NCBI RefSeq assembly: GCF_900100355.1
Contig: NZ_FNFH01000001.1
Location: 572,963-636,962 of the forward strand
DNA length: 64,000 nucleotides
Origin: Microbulbifer yueqingensis
GTDB taxonomy: Bacteria; Pseudomonadota; Gammaproteobacteria; Pseudomonadales; Cellvibrionaceae
Direction: 5' to 3'
Both the position numbers and the translations under genes were made by a program. Below are positions 1-8,099 of the stretch, piece by piece. The notes under the pieces are model-generated. The model did no database searches. It saw nothing but the letters and a program-made list of their open reading frames with translations, and was not told the origin of the DNA. Every line of letters begins with the position of its first letter. The stretch's first letter is position 1.

Positions 1-1611
1 GACGACGTGCGCTACGCCGAGTACGCCCATGTATACGGCAGCGTGCTGGCAGCGCAGGACGAGTTTTTCCAGGCCCTGGACCTGGCCACTGCGCCGCGCC
101 TGGACGGCAACTGGATGCGCCTGCCAGCGGAGACCTCGCTGTCCCTGCGCACCCTGCGCGCAGAGCTCTGGGGCCTGCTGGGCGACATCGACAGCGCCAT
201 CGAGGAGCGCCGGCAGATCGCCCACCTGGCCCGCACGCCGGAGGAGATCAGCGCCAACAACAGCGGCTTCTGGCAACTGCTGACCCAGCTGCCGTCGAGC
301 GAGCTGCAGATGCGCGCCCGCCAGTCGGCCAACCACATGATGCGCGGGTGGTACGAGCTGGCCCTGCTGGGACGCAGCACCCAGACCGATATCAGCGCAC
401 AGCTGACGGAGTTCAGTCGCTGGCGCCAGCAGTGGCCGCGCCACACGGCCAGCATGTACCCGCCGCGGGCCATGCAACTGCTCGAACAGCTGGCCGCCCA
501 GCGCCCCCAGCGTATCGCCCTGCTGTTGCCGCTGTCGGGCCAGCTCGGCAGTGCCGGGCAGGCGATCCACGATGGTTTCATGGCTGCCTACTACACCGCG
601 CTGGAAGCTGGCGCGCCGACACCCGCTATCCAGGTGTACGACACCGGTAATGGCCAGCCCTTCCAGGAGATCTACCAGAGCGCCGTGGATGGCGGCGCCG
701 AGGTGATTGTCGGCCCGCTGGACAAGGGCAAGGTAGCCAACCTGCTGGCCACGGAGACACTGCCGGTACCGACCCTGGCCCTTAACTATGGCGAAAGCGG
801 GCGGCTGACCGATGACCTGGTGCAGTTCGGCCTGGCGGTAGAGGACGAGGCCCGCCAGGTGGCGCGCCACGCCTACCGCCAGGGCCACCGCCAGGCCCTG
901 GTCATGGCCTCCGATGCCGGCTGGGGCCAGCGCGGTGCGCAGGCTTTCCAGGAGGAGTGGCTGCGACTGGGGGGAACGATCAGTGACCGCAAGACGTTCC
1001 ACGACCGGAGTAATTTCTCGCAGATGGTCAGCGACGCGCTGCTGATCTCCGACAGCAAGTCGCGTGAGGCGGCACTGCGCCGTACCCTCGCCACGCCACT
1101 GGAGTTCACCCCGCGGCGGCGCGATGACGCCGACATGCTGTTCCTCATGGCCCAGCCGGGACAGGCACGCCAGATCAACCCCATGCTGACCTTCTTCTAT
1201 GCCGCCGACCTGCCGGTGTATGCGACCTCGCAGGTATTCGAAGGCAGCGTGAACCCCCAGCGCGACCGGGATATCAATGGTATAGAATTCACCGCCCTGC
1301 CCTGGCTGTTCGAAGACGAGAACGTCACCAAGCAGAATATCGTGCGCCAGGCATCGCCCTCGCCGGCCTTCGCACGCCTGTATGCCCTGGGCGCCGATGC
1401 CTTCCGGCTCTACCCGCGCCTGCCCATGCTGCGCGAGTTCCCGCAGCAGAAGGTGCACGGCCTGACGGGCGCCCTGCGACTGAGCAGCGACGGCCGCATT
1501 GTGCGCGAGCAGATCTGGGCACGCATGAAAGAAGGCGCACCGGTGCCGGTCACCACGGCTGTTGAGCCGCGGACCGGGTCCGGCATCACGGGTATCGGCG
1601 GCGCGCAGTGA
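1..1611 (+). CDS. lpoA: Penicillin-binding protein activator LpoA, 5'-truncated by the window edge
   Basis: Outer-membrane lipoprotein family that activates the bifunctional peptidoglycan synthase PBP1A from the periplasm. The visible part has a helical, TPR-like N-terminal region (about residues 1-155) and then a periplasmic-binding-protein-like domain beginning near RIALLLPLSGQLGSAGQAI and running to the end, which is the LpoA arrangement. The frame is open to base 1, so the signal peptide and lipobox lie outside the window. Its stop overlaps the yraN start (GTGA), which suggests translational coupling. The neighbours yraN, diaA and dolP match the conserved lpoA cluster of gammaproteobacteria. 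Confidence 0.9.
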   Translation, partial: DDVRYAEYAHVYGSVLAAQDEFFQALDLATAPRLDGNWMRLPAETSLSLRTLRAELWGLLGDIDSAIEERRQIAHLARTPEEISANNSGFWQLLTQLPSSELQMRARQSANHMMRGWYELALLGRSTQTDISAQLTEFSRWRQQWPRHTASMYPPRAMQLLEQLAAQRPQRIALLLPLSGQLGSAGQAIHDGFMAAYYTALEAGAPTPAIQVYDTGNGQPFQEIYQSAVDGGAEVIVGPLDKGKVANLLATETLPVPTLALNYGESGRLTDDLVQFGLAVEDEARQVARHAYRQGHRQALVMASDAGWGQRGAQAFQEEWLRLGGTISDRKTFHDRSNFSQMVSDALLISDSKSREAALRRTLATPLEFTPRRRDDADMLFLMAQPGQARQINPMLTFFYAADLPVYATSQVFEGSVNPQRDRDINGIEFTALPWLFEDENVTKQNIVRQASPSPAFARLYALGADAFRLYPRLPMLREFPQQKVHGLTGALRLSSDGRIVREQIWARMKEGAPVPVTTAVEPRTGSGITGIGGAQ

Positions 1612-1985
1612 AGCTGTTTCGCCGCGCCGGCACCCCCGGGAGCATCGGTTCGCGGATGGAGGCGCGCGCGGCGGACTTCCTGCAGCAGGCAGGGTTGCGT
1701 ATCGCGGCACGGAACTATCGCTGCCGCCGGGGCGAGATCGACCTGGTCGCCTGGGAGGGCGATACCCTGGTGTTCGTCGAGGTGCGTTTCCGGCGCAACA
1801 GCCACTTTGGCACGGCCGGCGCATCGGTCGACCGGCAGAAGCAGCGCAAACTACTCGCCGCTGCCGAGAGCTACCTGGTGGAACACCGGCTGGACTGCCA
1901 ATGCCGCTTCGACGTGGTGGCTATTGACGGCGAAGCGGAGCAGATCGACTGGATCACCGGGGCTTTCGCCGGCGAGCCATCCTGA
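1608..1985 (+). CDS. yraN: YraN family protein (UPF0102), endonuclease-like fold
   Basis: Small 125-residue protein of the UPF0102/YraN family, which has a restriction-endonuclease-like fold but no settled function. The family core is visible as ARNYRCRRGEIDLVAWEGD followed by LVFVEVRFR, matching the acidic and lysine/arginine positions of the nuclease-like motif (E/D...ExR). The GTG start overlaps the lpoA stop by four bases (GTGA), so the two are probably translated together. Length is normal for the family. Confidence 0.88.
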   Translation: MKLFRRAGTPGSIGSRMEARAADFLQQAGLRIAARNYRCRRGEIDLVAWEGDTLVFVEVRFRRNSHFGTAGASVDRQKQRKLLAAAESYLVEHRLDCQCRFDVVAIDGEAEQIDWITGAFAGEPS

Positions 1986-2041
1986 ACAGTCAGCGGCAAG
2001 CGGGAGCACCGCCAGCAAAGGAATCTACCCAGACGGTACCC

Positions 2042-2632
2042 ATGGAACAGAGAGTTGTAACCCTATTTCACCGCAGTCTCGAGGCGACCATGAACGCCGG
2101 CGAGATACTGGCTCCGCTGATCGCCGAAGCCAGTGAAATGATCGTGCACACGCTGCTCGAGGAGCGCAAGCTGCTGTTGTGCGGTAACGGCGTCAGCGGC
2201 GCACTGGCACAGAGCTTCTGCGCCCAGCTGGTGGGCGGTTTTGAGCGCGAGCGCCCCGGCCTGCCGGCCATTGCGCTGAGCGGGGATGCGGTCTCATTGA
2301 GTACCGTGGCCCGCAATCACGGCCGCGCGGAGTCATTCGCCCGCTCCGTACGCGCCCTGGGGCAACCGGGGGACCTGCTGGTAATCGTCAGCAACGACGG
2401 GCGCGATTCCAACCTGGTGCAGGCCATGCGTGCCGCCCGCGACCGGGATATGGGCATCCTCGCCCTGACCGGCGGCGATGGCGGCGACTGTGCAGCCCTG
2501 CTGGATAACCACGATATTGAACTGCGCGTGCCTTCCGAGGTCGCAGCCGAGGTGCACCAGGTACACCTGTTAACCATTTTCTGCTTGTGCGATCTTATCG
2601 ACAGCAGCCTGTTCGGTGGCTATGAGGACTGA
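2042..2632 (+). CDS. diaA: SIS-domain protein DiaA (phosphoheptose isomerase-like)
   Basis: A 196-residue single SIS (sugar isomerase) domain protein. The glycine-rich phosphosugar-binding loop is seen in LLLCGNGVSGALAQSFCAQL and LLVIVSNDGRDSNLV. In Escherichia coli the gene in this position is DiaA, which binds DnaA and promotes timely replication initiation; paralogues (GmhA) isomerise sedoheptulose 7-phosphate. The position between yraN and dolP favours DiaA over GmhA. It lies 3 bases before dolP, so the two are probably co-transcribed. Confidence 0.82.
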   Translation: MEQRVVTLFHRSLEATMNAGEILAPLIAEASEMIVHTLLEERKLLLCGNGVSGALAQSFCAQLVGGFERERPGLPAIALSGDAVSLSTVARNHGRAESFARSVRALGQPGDLLVIVSNDGRDSNLVQAMRAARDRDMGILALTGGDGGDCAALLDNHDIELRVPSEVAAEVHQVHLLTIFCLCDLIDSSLFGGYED

Positions 2633-2635
2633 ACC

Positions 2636-3226
2636 ATGAAAACCAATATTTTTAACCGCAACTTCCACCTGGCCTTGGTGCTGGGCCTGGCGACTGCCCT
2701 CGGGGGCTGCGCCTCGGTGCTGGAGGCCACCCACGACGGCCCCATCCAGCAGGACCCCGGCAAGCGCTCCCTCGGCACCTACATGGATGACCAGAAGATC
2801 GAAACCGTGACCACGGTCAATATCAACAAGGCTCACCCGGACCTGAAGGCGGCCAATATCAACGTCAACGTCTTCAACGGCGTGGTCCTGCTGACCGGAC
2901 AGGTCCAGGATCCCGAGATGCGCCTGCTGGCCGGCCGCACCGCGCAACAGGTGAAAAACGTGCGCCAGGTCTACAACGAGATCCAGGTGCGCGGCAATGT
3001 CTCGCTGCTTGCCAGCAGCAGCGACACCTGGCTGACCACCAAGGTCCGCAGCGCACTGCTGGCGGACAAGGAAGTGGATAGCGGCCGTATTAACGTGGTC
3101 GTCGAGAACGGCGTGGTCTACCTGATGGGCCTGCTGACCCGGCCCGAGGCTGAAATGGCTGCCGACGTCACCCGCAGCATCGGCGGGGTACAGAAAGTGG
3201 TGAAGGCAGTGGAATACGTGGACTGA
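2636..3226 (+). CDS. dolP: BON-domain outer-membrane lipoprotein DolP (YraP)
   Basis: A 196-residue lipoprotein with a signal sequence ending in the lipobox LGGC (Cys25). Two BON domains follow, roughly residues 55-120 and 125-192, each with the pattern of a hydrophobic strand followed by a glycine (NVFNGVVLLTGQV; VVENGVVYLMGLL). DolP of E. coli sits in the outer membrane at division sites and supports outer-membrane integrity and BAM function. It is the last gene of the lpoA-yraN-diaA-dolP run and is followed by a strong terminator. Confidence 0.9.
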   Translation: MKTNIFNRNFHLALVLGLATALGGCASVLEATHDGPIQQDPGKRSLGTYMDDQKIETVTTVNINKAHPDLKAANINVNVFNGVVLLTGQVQDPEMRLLAGRTAQQVKNVRQVYNEIQVRGNVSLLASSSDTWLTTKVRSALLADKEVDSGRINVVVENGVVYLMGLLTRPEAEMAADVTRSIGGVQKVVKAVEYVD

Positions 3227-3260
3227 TCCGCGCTGCGGCGGAGAGCGTTTCCGCACCACC

Positions 3261-3295
3261 AATAAAAAACGGGGGCATTGCCCCCGTTTTTTATT
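3261..3295. terminator. Bidirectional rho-independent terminator between dolP and the thiolase gene
   Basis: The stem aaaaaacgggggc with loop att and arm gcccccgtttttt is nearly perfect and is flanked by A and T tracts on both sides. It can therefore end dolP transcription on + and thiolase transcription on -. The two genes converge here. Confidence 0.9.
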
Positions 3296-3359
3296 GGCCG
3301 CGGGCGCTATTGGCCGCGAGTACCGCCCCATTCCCGGTGGGAAAGGGGCGAAGAGCGTT

Positions 3360-4550
3360 TTAGACCCGCTCGATAGCCACGGCAGTGGCTTCACCGCCGC
3401 CAATGCACAGGCTGGCGATACCTTTCTTCAGGCCGCGTTTCTCCAGCGCCCCCAGCAGGGTCACGAGGATACGCGCTCCGCTCGCCCCAAGCGGGTGGCC
3501 AAGCGCGCAGGCACCGCCATTCACATTGACCTTCTCGTGCGGCAGGTCGAGTTCACGCATGGCAGACATGGTGACCACGGCAAACGCCTCATTGATCTCG
3601 AACAGGTCCACGTCGGCGGTATTCCAGCCGGTTTTTTCCAGCAGATTCTGCATGGCTCCCACCGGCGCGGTGGTGAACCATTCGGGCTCCTGCGCGAACT
3701 GGGTCTGGCCACGCAGCACCGCGAGCGGCTTGAGGCCACGCGCTTTCGCCTCGCTCTCGCGCATCAGCACCAGGGCAGCCGCGCCGTCGGAAATAGAACT
3801 GGCATTGGCTGCAGTCACGGTGCCGTCCTTGCGGAAGGCCGGCTTCAGTTGCGGGATCTTGTCCGGGCGGGCGTTGCCGGGGCCCTCGTCCACGCTCACC
3901 TCGACGTCGCCGCGGCGAGAGGAGATGGTTACCGGAGTGATCTCACGCTCGAAGGCACCCTGCTCGATGGCCGCATTGGCCCGCGCCAGGGACTCCAGGG
4001 CAAAGCTGTCCTGCTCCTCGCGGGTAAACTCGTACTTGTCCGCCGTGCATTCGGCAAACTTGCCCATCAGCTGGCCGTCGTAGGCGTTTTCCAAGCCGTC
4101 CAGGAACATGTGGTCCAGCACCTGGCCGTGGCCGAGGCGCATACCGCCGCGGGCCTTCGGCAGCAGGTAAGGCGCGTTGCTCATGCTCTCCATGCCACCG
4201 GCCACGACCACTTTCGCATCGCCAACCAGCAGCGCGTCGCGGGCCATCATCACCGTCTTCATTCCCGAACCGCAAACCTTGTTCACGGTGCTGGTGGGAG
4301 TGCCCTCGGGGATACCGGCCCCCAGGGCCGCCTGGCGGGCGGGAGCCTGGCCGACACCCGCAGGCAGGACACAGCCCATCAGGACTTCGTCCACATCGCT
4401 GCCGGCGATCCCGGCATCCTCCAGCGCGGCGCGGATGGCGGCCGCCCCCAGTTGCGGAGCGGTGAGTGCAGACAGGGCACCCTGCATCGCTCCCATGGGT
4501 GTGCGCGCCATGCCGACAATGACCACTGGATCTGAAGTTACATCACTCAT
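3360..4550 (-). CDS. Acetyl-CoA C-acetyltransferase (thiolase)
   Basis: A 396-residue thiolase with all active-site elements: nucleophile Cys93 in NKVCGSGMK, the His of GGACALGHPLGASGAR, and the C-terminal Cys in SLCIGGGEA. It condenses two acetyl-CoA or cleaves acetoacetyl-CoA, serving ketone-body, short-chain fatty-acid or polyhydroxybutyrate metabolism. No partner gene (phaB, phaC, atoDA) adjoins it, so the pathway cannot be fixed. It sits in a block inserted between dolP and sspB relative to Pseudomonas order. A perfect TATAAT lies at 4612-4617 upstream on the same strand, but with a poor -35. Confidence 0.9.
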   Translation of the reverse strand: MSDVTSDPVVIVGMARTPMGAMQGALSALTAPQLGAAAIRAALEDAGIAGSDVDEVLMGCVLPAGVGQAPARQAALGAGIPEGTPTSTVNKVCGSGMKTVMMARDALLVGDAKVVVAGGMESMSNAPYLLPKARGGMRLGHGQVLDHMFLDGLENAYDGQLMGKFAECTADKYEFTREEQDSFALESLARANAAIEQGAFEREITPVTISSRRGDVEVSVDEGPGNARPDKIPQLKPAFRKDGTVTAANASSISDGAAALVLMRESEAKARGLKPLAVLRGQTQFAQEPEWFTTAPVGAMQNLLEKTGWNTADVDLFEINEAFAVVTMSAMRELDLPHEKVNVNGGACALGHPLGASGARILVTLLGALEKRGLKKGIASLCIGGGEATAVAIERV

Positions 4551-4720
4551 ACGCTGCTCCGATTCTGTGCCGGCGGCAGTAACGCGCCGGCGGTCTATTT
4601 ATTCCGCCCGCATTATACCCGAAGCGCCCCGCCCTGCCGCCACCTGCCCCTGGCCTGTGGCAGGCCCTCCCTGTTGCTGACACCCTGCGTACCAGTCAAG
4701 GGCATCGGGGCGCAACGACA

Positions 4721-4729
4721 TGCTAGTAT
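4721..4729 (+). promoter_or_regulatory. Candidate extended -10 promoter of lemA
   Basis: TGCTAGTAT is an extended -10 element (TGn plus TAGTAT) with no clear -35. Transcription would start near 4736, upstream of the Shine-Dalgarno at 4756-4760. This argues against the longer reading frame that opens at 4720 and for the start at 4768. Confidence 0.4.
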
Positions 4730-4767
4730 TCGCGCCACAGGAACTGAGACAACAGTGGGAACTGCAG

Positions 4768-5364
4768 ATGGAATTTTCGGGACTTTTCTGGCTGATCGCC
4801 CTCGCCGCACTGGTTTTCTACACCGCCAGTGTTTACAACAGGCTGGTTTCACTCAAGAACCGCTATGAGAACGCTTTTGCCCAGATTGAGGTACAGCTGA
4901 AACGGCGTTACGACCTGATACCCAACCTGGTGGATACCGCCAAGGGTTACCTGAAGCACGAGCGGGACACGCTGGAGGCGGTTATCAGCGCCCGCAACAG
5001 CGCCCTCAGTGGCCTCAGGTCCGCCGCCGCCAATCCCGGCGACCCCAGGGCAATTGCGGAACTCGGGCAGGCAGAGGGGGCCCTCTCGGGCGCGCTCGGC
5101 CGGCTGAATGTGGTGATGGAAGCCTACCCCGACCTCAAGGCCAACCAGAACATGATGCAGCTCAGCGAGGAGCTGACCAGCACCGAGAACAAGGTGGCCT
5201 TCGCCCGCCAGGCCTTCAATGACTCGGTGATGAGTTACAACATCTACAAGCAGAGCTTTCCACCGGTTCTCCTCGCCGGCTTCTTCGGCCATCGCGAGGA
5301 CGCCAAGCTGCTCGAGTTTGAGGACTCGGAGGAGTTCCAGGCGGCCCCGCGCGTGGAGTTTTAA
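4768..5364 (+). CDS. lemA: LemA family protein
   Basis: A 198-residue LemA-family protein: an N-terminal membrane segment (about residues 4-22, FSGLFWLIALAALVFYTASV) followed by a long helical bundle with the family signature QLKRRYDLIPNLVDTAKGY and a conserved FNDSVMSYN. The frame is open from 4720, but ATG 4768 is preferred because it has a Shine-Dalgarno (tggga) and places the hydrophobic segment at the N-terminus as in the family. LemA genes are commonly paired with membrane M48 proteases, as here, where the next gene starts on the base after this stop. Biochemical function is not established. Confidence 0.9.
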   Translation: MEFSGLFWLIALAALVFYTASVYNRLVSLKNRYENAFAQIEVQLKRRYDLIPNLVDTAKGYLKHERDTLEAVISARNSALSGLRSAAANPGDPRAIAELGQAEGALSGALGRLNVVMEAYPDLKANQNMMQLSEELTSTENKVAFARQAFNDSVMSYNIYKQSFPPVLLAGFFGHREDAKLLEFEDSEEFQAAPRVEF

Positions 5365-7320
5365 ATGAATTTCTTCGAGCTGCAGGACCGGGCCCGGCGA
5401 AATACGGCCGTATTGGTCGGCCTGTTCGCTACCGCCGTGCTGCTGCTGGTCGCAATCACTATCCTGCTGGCAGCCGGCATAGTGGCCTATGCCCGGGGTG
5501 AGGCCTTTTCTCCCACTTCGCTGGGACCGCTGCTGGGCTGGGATACGGTCGCCGCTATTGCCGCCACGATCGTCTCCGTCATCGTTCTGGGCAGCCTGTA
5601 CAAACTGCGCCAGCTGTCTGCGGGCGGTCGTGCCGTGGCGGAGTCCCTTGGCGGTCGCAAGATCAATATTGCCCCCCGTGACGAGCTTGAACAGCGCGCC
5701 CTCAATGTCGTGGAGGAAATGTCCATCGCCTCCGGCACCCCGGTGCCGGACGTTTACGTCATCGAGGATCCGGCCATCAACGCCTTCGCCGCCGGGCAGA
5801 GCCCCGCCGATGCAGTGATCGGCCTGACCCGGGGCTGCATCGAGAGGCTCAGCCGCGACGAGCTTCAGGGGGTGGTGGCGCATGAGTTCAGCCATATTTT
5901 CAATGGCGACATGCGCCTCAACCTGCGTATCGTCGGCCTGCTGCATGGGATACTGATTATCGGCCTGCTGGGCTACTGGCTGCTGCGCGGCAGCCATGTC
6001 GGCTCCAGCAGGGACAACCGCGGGCGCGCGGCACTGCTTGGCATCGGCGCCGGGCTGATGGTGATCGGCTATACCGGCACCTTCTTCGGTAACCTGATCA
6101 AGTCCGCGGTGAGTCGCCAGCGGGAATTTCTCGCCGACGCCTCCGCCGTGCAGTTCACGCGCAATAACACCGGCATTGCCGGGGCACTGAAGAAGATTGG
6201 CGGCCACGGCGCCGGCTCGACCCTGGCATCCGGCCAGGCGGCGGAGTTCAGCCATATGTATTTTGCCGGCGGCCTGAGGAAGTCCTTCACCAACTTGTTT
6301 GCCACCCACCCGCCACTACCCGCCCGGATCCGGCGCCTGGACCCCGGCTGGAATGGTCACTTCCCGGCGGTGCGCCCGGTACCCGCGGAAGCGGAGGATA
6401 CCGCAGGGAAACAGGAAGCGAGCCCACTGGCCGCGGGTATAGCGGGGGCGGCGTCCCTGGCGAGCGTGGCGGAGGCGGTGGACAATACCATCGCCAACCC
6501 GGATGAGCGCCATACCGACTACAGCCGCCGGTTACTGGGTGCGATACCTGCCCCCCTGCACCGGGCAGCCCGGGACCCATTTGCCGCCCGGGCGGTGGTC
6601 TACCGGTTGATGCTGCACCGGGACACCAGCGCGCGGGAGCAACAGCTGGGGATGCTGCGGCAGATTGCGCACCCGGCAGTAATACGGGAGCTGGAACAGC
6701 TGGAAGCGCACTTCCACCTCCTGCCTGATTGCGCCCGCCTGCCGTTGATCGATCTGTGCATCCCGGCGCTGAAGGCGCTGGCACCGCAGCAATACCAGGT
6801 ATTCAAGCGCAACCTGATCAAGCTGCTGCGCAGTGATCGCCAGGTGGACCTGTGGGAGTGGGCTCTCTACCGCCTGCTGATGCACGCCCTGGAGGGCACC
6901 CCGGACCGCCAGCGGCTATCGACCGCCGGACGGGCGCGCGGCGATGCTGCATGCTTTATCCTCGCGGCCATGGCCCACGCGGGCAACAGCGATTACCTGG
7001 AAGCCAAGCGCGCTTTTGACGCGGGCCTCGGGGCGCTGCAACTCGAGCGGGTCCCCCTGCCGGCACGACGCGACATCACCCTGGCCCGGCTGGACAAGGC
7101 TGTGGCCATCGCCGCTGGCGACCAGCCACTGCGCAAGCCGCGCCTGCTGAAGGCGATGGCGGCCACCATGGCCCATGACGGGGTGGTGGCCGCGGAAGAG
7201 ATCGAGTTGCTGCGGGCCGTTGCCGACAGTCTCGACTGCCCCATGCCGCCCGTTTGCCCGGAATTGATGGCAGCCACGCCCCGGGAAAAAACGGCACCCC
7301 TCCCGACTCCAGCCGACTGA
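5365..7320 (+). CDS. Membrane M48-family zinc metalloprotease with C-terminal TerB-like domain
   Basis: A 651-residue membrane protease. There are two membrane segments near the N-terminus (about 17-42 and 57-79), and the zinc motif HEFSH lies at 173-177 with the third ligand Glu254 in REFLADASAVQFTR. Two more hydrophobic segments (about 195-207 and 215-235) sit between these motifs. After a variable linker (about 330-360) comes a long helical region ending in AAEEIELLRAVADSLDCP, resembling TerB-like domains. It is longer than HtpX (about 290), so it is an HtpX-like protease with an extra cytoplasmic module. It directly abuts lemA. Confidence 0.85.
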   Translation: MNFFELQDRARRNTAVLVGLFATAVLLLVAITILLAAGIVAYARGEAFSPTSLGPLLGWDTVAAIAATIVSVIVLGSLYKLRQLSAGGRAVAESLGGRKINIAPRDELEQRALNVVEEMSIASGTPVPDVYVIEDPAINAFAAGQSPADAVIGLTRGCIERLSRDELQGVVAHEFSHIFNGDMRLNLRIVGLLHGILIIGLLGYWLLRGSHVGSSRDNRGRAALLGIGAGLMVIGYTGTFFGNLIKSAVSRQREFLADASAVQFTRNNTGIAGALKKIGGHGAGSTLASGQAAEFSHMYFAGGLRKSFTNLFATHPPLPARIRRLDPGWNGHFPAVRPVPAEAEDTAGKQEASPLAAGIAGAASLASVAEAVDNTIANPDERHTDYSRRLLGAIPAPLHRAARDPFAARAVVYRLMLHRDTSAREQQLGMLRQIAHPAVIRELEQLEAHFHLLPDCARLPLIDLCIPALKALAPQQYQVFKRNLIKLLRSDRQVDLWEWALYRLLMHALEGTPDRQRLSTAGRARGDAACFILAAMAHAGNSDYLEAKRAFDAGLGALQLERVPLPARRDITLARLDKAVAIAAGDQPLRKPRLLKAMAATMAHDGVVAAEEIELLRAVADSLDCPMPPVCPELMAATPREKTAPLPTPAD

Positions 7321-7323
7321 TAC

Positions 7324-7353
7324 AAAAGAGCCGGCCACTGGCCGGCTCTGCTT
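7324..7353. terminator. Rho-independent terminator after the M48 protease gene
   Basis: The stem gagccggcca with arm tggccggctc sits at 7328-7348, flanked by aaaa on the left and a short T run (ctgcttt) on the right. It can serve the protease gene (+) and the convergent Yip1 gene (-). Confidence 0.8.
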
Positions 7354-7373
7354 TAACCCTTAAAGCGCGTGCT

Positions 7374-7988
7374 TCAATCCACGTACACGGGCCCCACGCC
7401 CATGCTCCACAGGATCACCGAACCCACACGCACCGTCACCAACAGGACCAGTCCGATGGTCACCACAGACGTGGCGTACATAAAGGACTGCTCCTTGCTG
7501 AGGTTCATCAGGATCGGGATGCCCTCATAGATCAGGTAGATTGAATATGCGGCAGCCGCGAAGGTCACCGCGGCGTTGAGCCACAGGTTGGGATAGAGGC
7601 CGATAAAGCCCACGAGGAAAATCGGCGTGGTCACAAACACGGCCAGCGCCGTGCCCTCATAGTGGCGTGTGGGTTCATCGCCCTCGACCATGTAGGTCTT
7701 CGCCATCCAGTTGATGAACTCCCCGAACAGGTACACACCGATCAACATGGAGATATAGGTGAGAATGGCCAGCGCTGCCGCACTGCCGGCGGTCAACTTG
7801 ACGATGTTATCGCCCACCCGGAATCCCACCTGGGTGACCCCGATATAGCCGCTGATGCAGGGAATCAGCGCCAGGATAGGGACATGGCTCAGGAAAACCT
7901 GTGCGAAAGAGTGCTTGTCGGCGCGTATCGCCTTCCACTCCTTGTCGGGATTGGTCAGGATGCCGAGGGTATGACTCAAGATTCGCAC
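7374..7988 (-). CDS. Yip1-domain integral membrane protein
   Basis: A 204-residue membrane protein with about five hydrophobic segments and an N-terminal ILTNPDKEWKAIRADKHS motif typical of bacterial Yip1-domain proteins. Function in bacteria is unknown; members are thought to act in membrane organisation or as small transport-like proteins. It stands alone on the minus strand, convergent with the M48 protease and separated from the diguanylate cyclase by about 110 bases. The assignment rests on motif recognition and topology, not on a catalytic residue. Confidence 0.75.
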   Translation of the reverse strand: MRILSHTLGILTNPDKEWKAIRADKHSFAQVFLSHVPILALIPCISGYIGVTQVGFRVGDNIVKLTAGSAAALAILTYISMLIGVYLFGEFINWMAKTYMVEGDEPTRHYEGTALAVFVTTPIFLVGFIGLYPNLWLNAAVTFAAAAYSIYLIYEGIPILMNLSKEQSFMYATSVVTIGLVLLVTVRVGSVILWSMGVGPVYVD

Positions 7989-8099
7989 GTTTCTTCTCCC
8001 TTATCCGCTTTTGCTAGCAGTATCGGGGGATAGCGCCCTATTAACCAATGCTAAACAGGAATTAGGCGCCAATTTTAAATTCAGAAACGCTCCAAGCGC

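Noticed and set aside
3294-4535. A 413-codon open frame on + opposite the thiolase
   Set aside because: It begins inside the bidirectional terminator and mirrors the thiolase; no domain or ribosome site.
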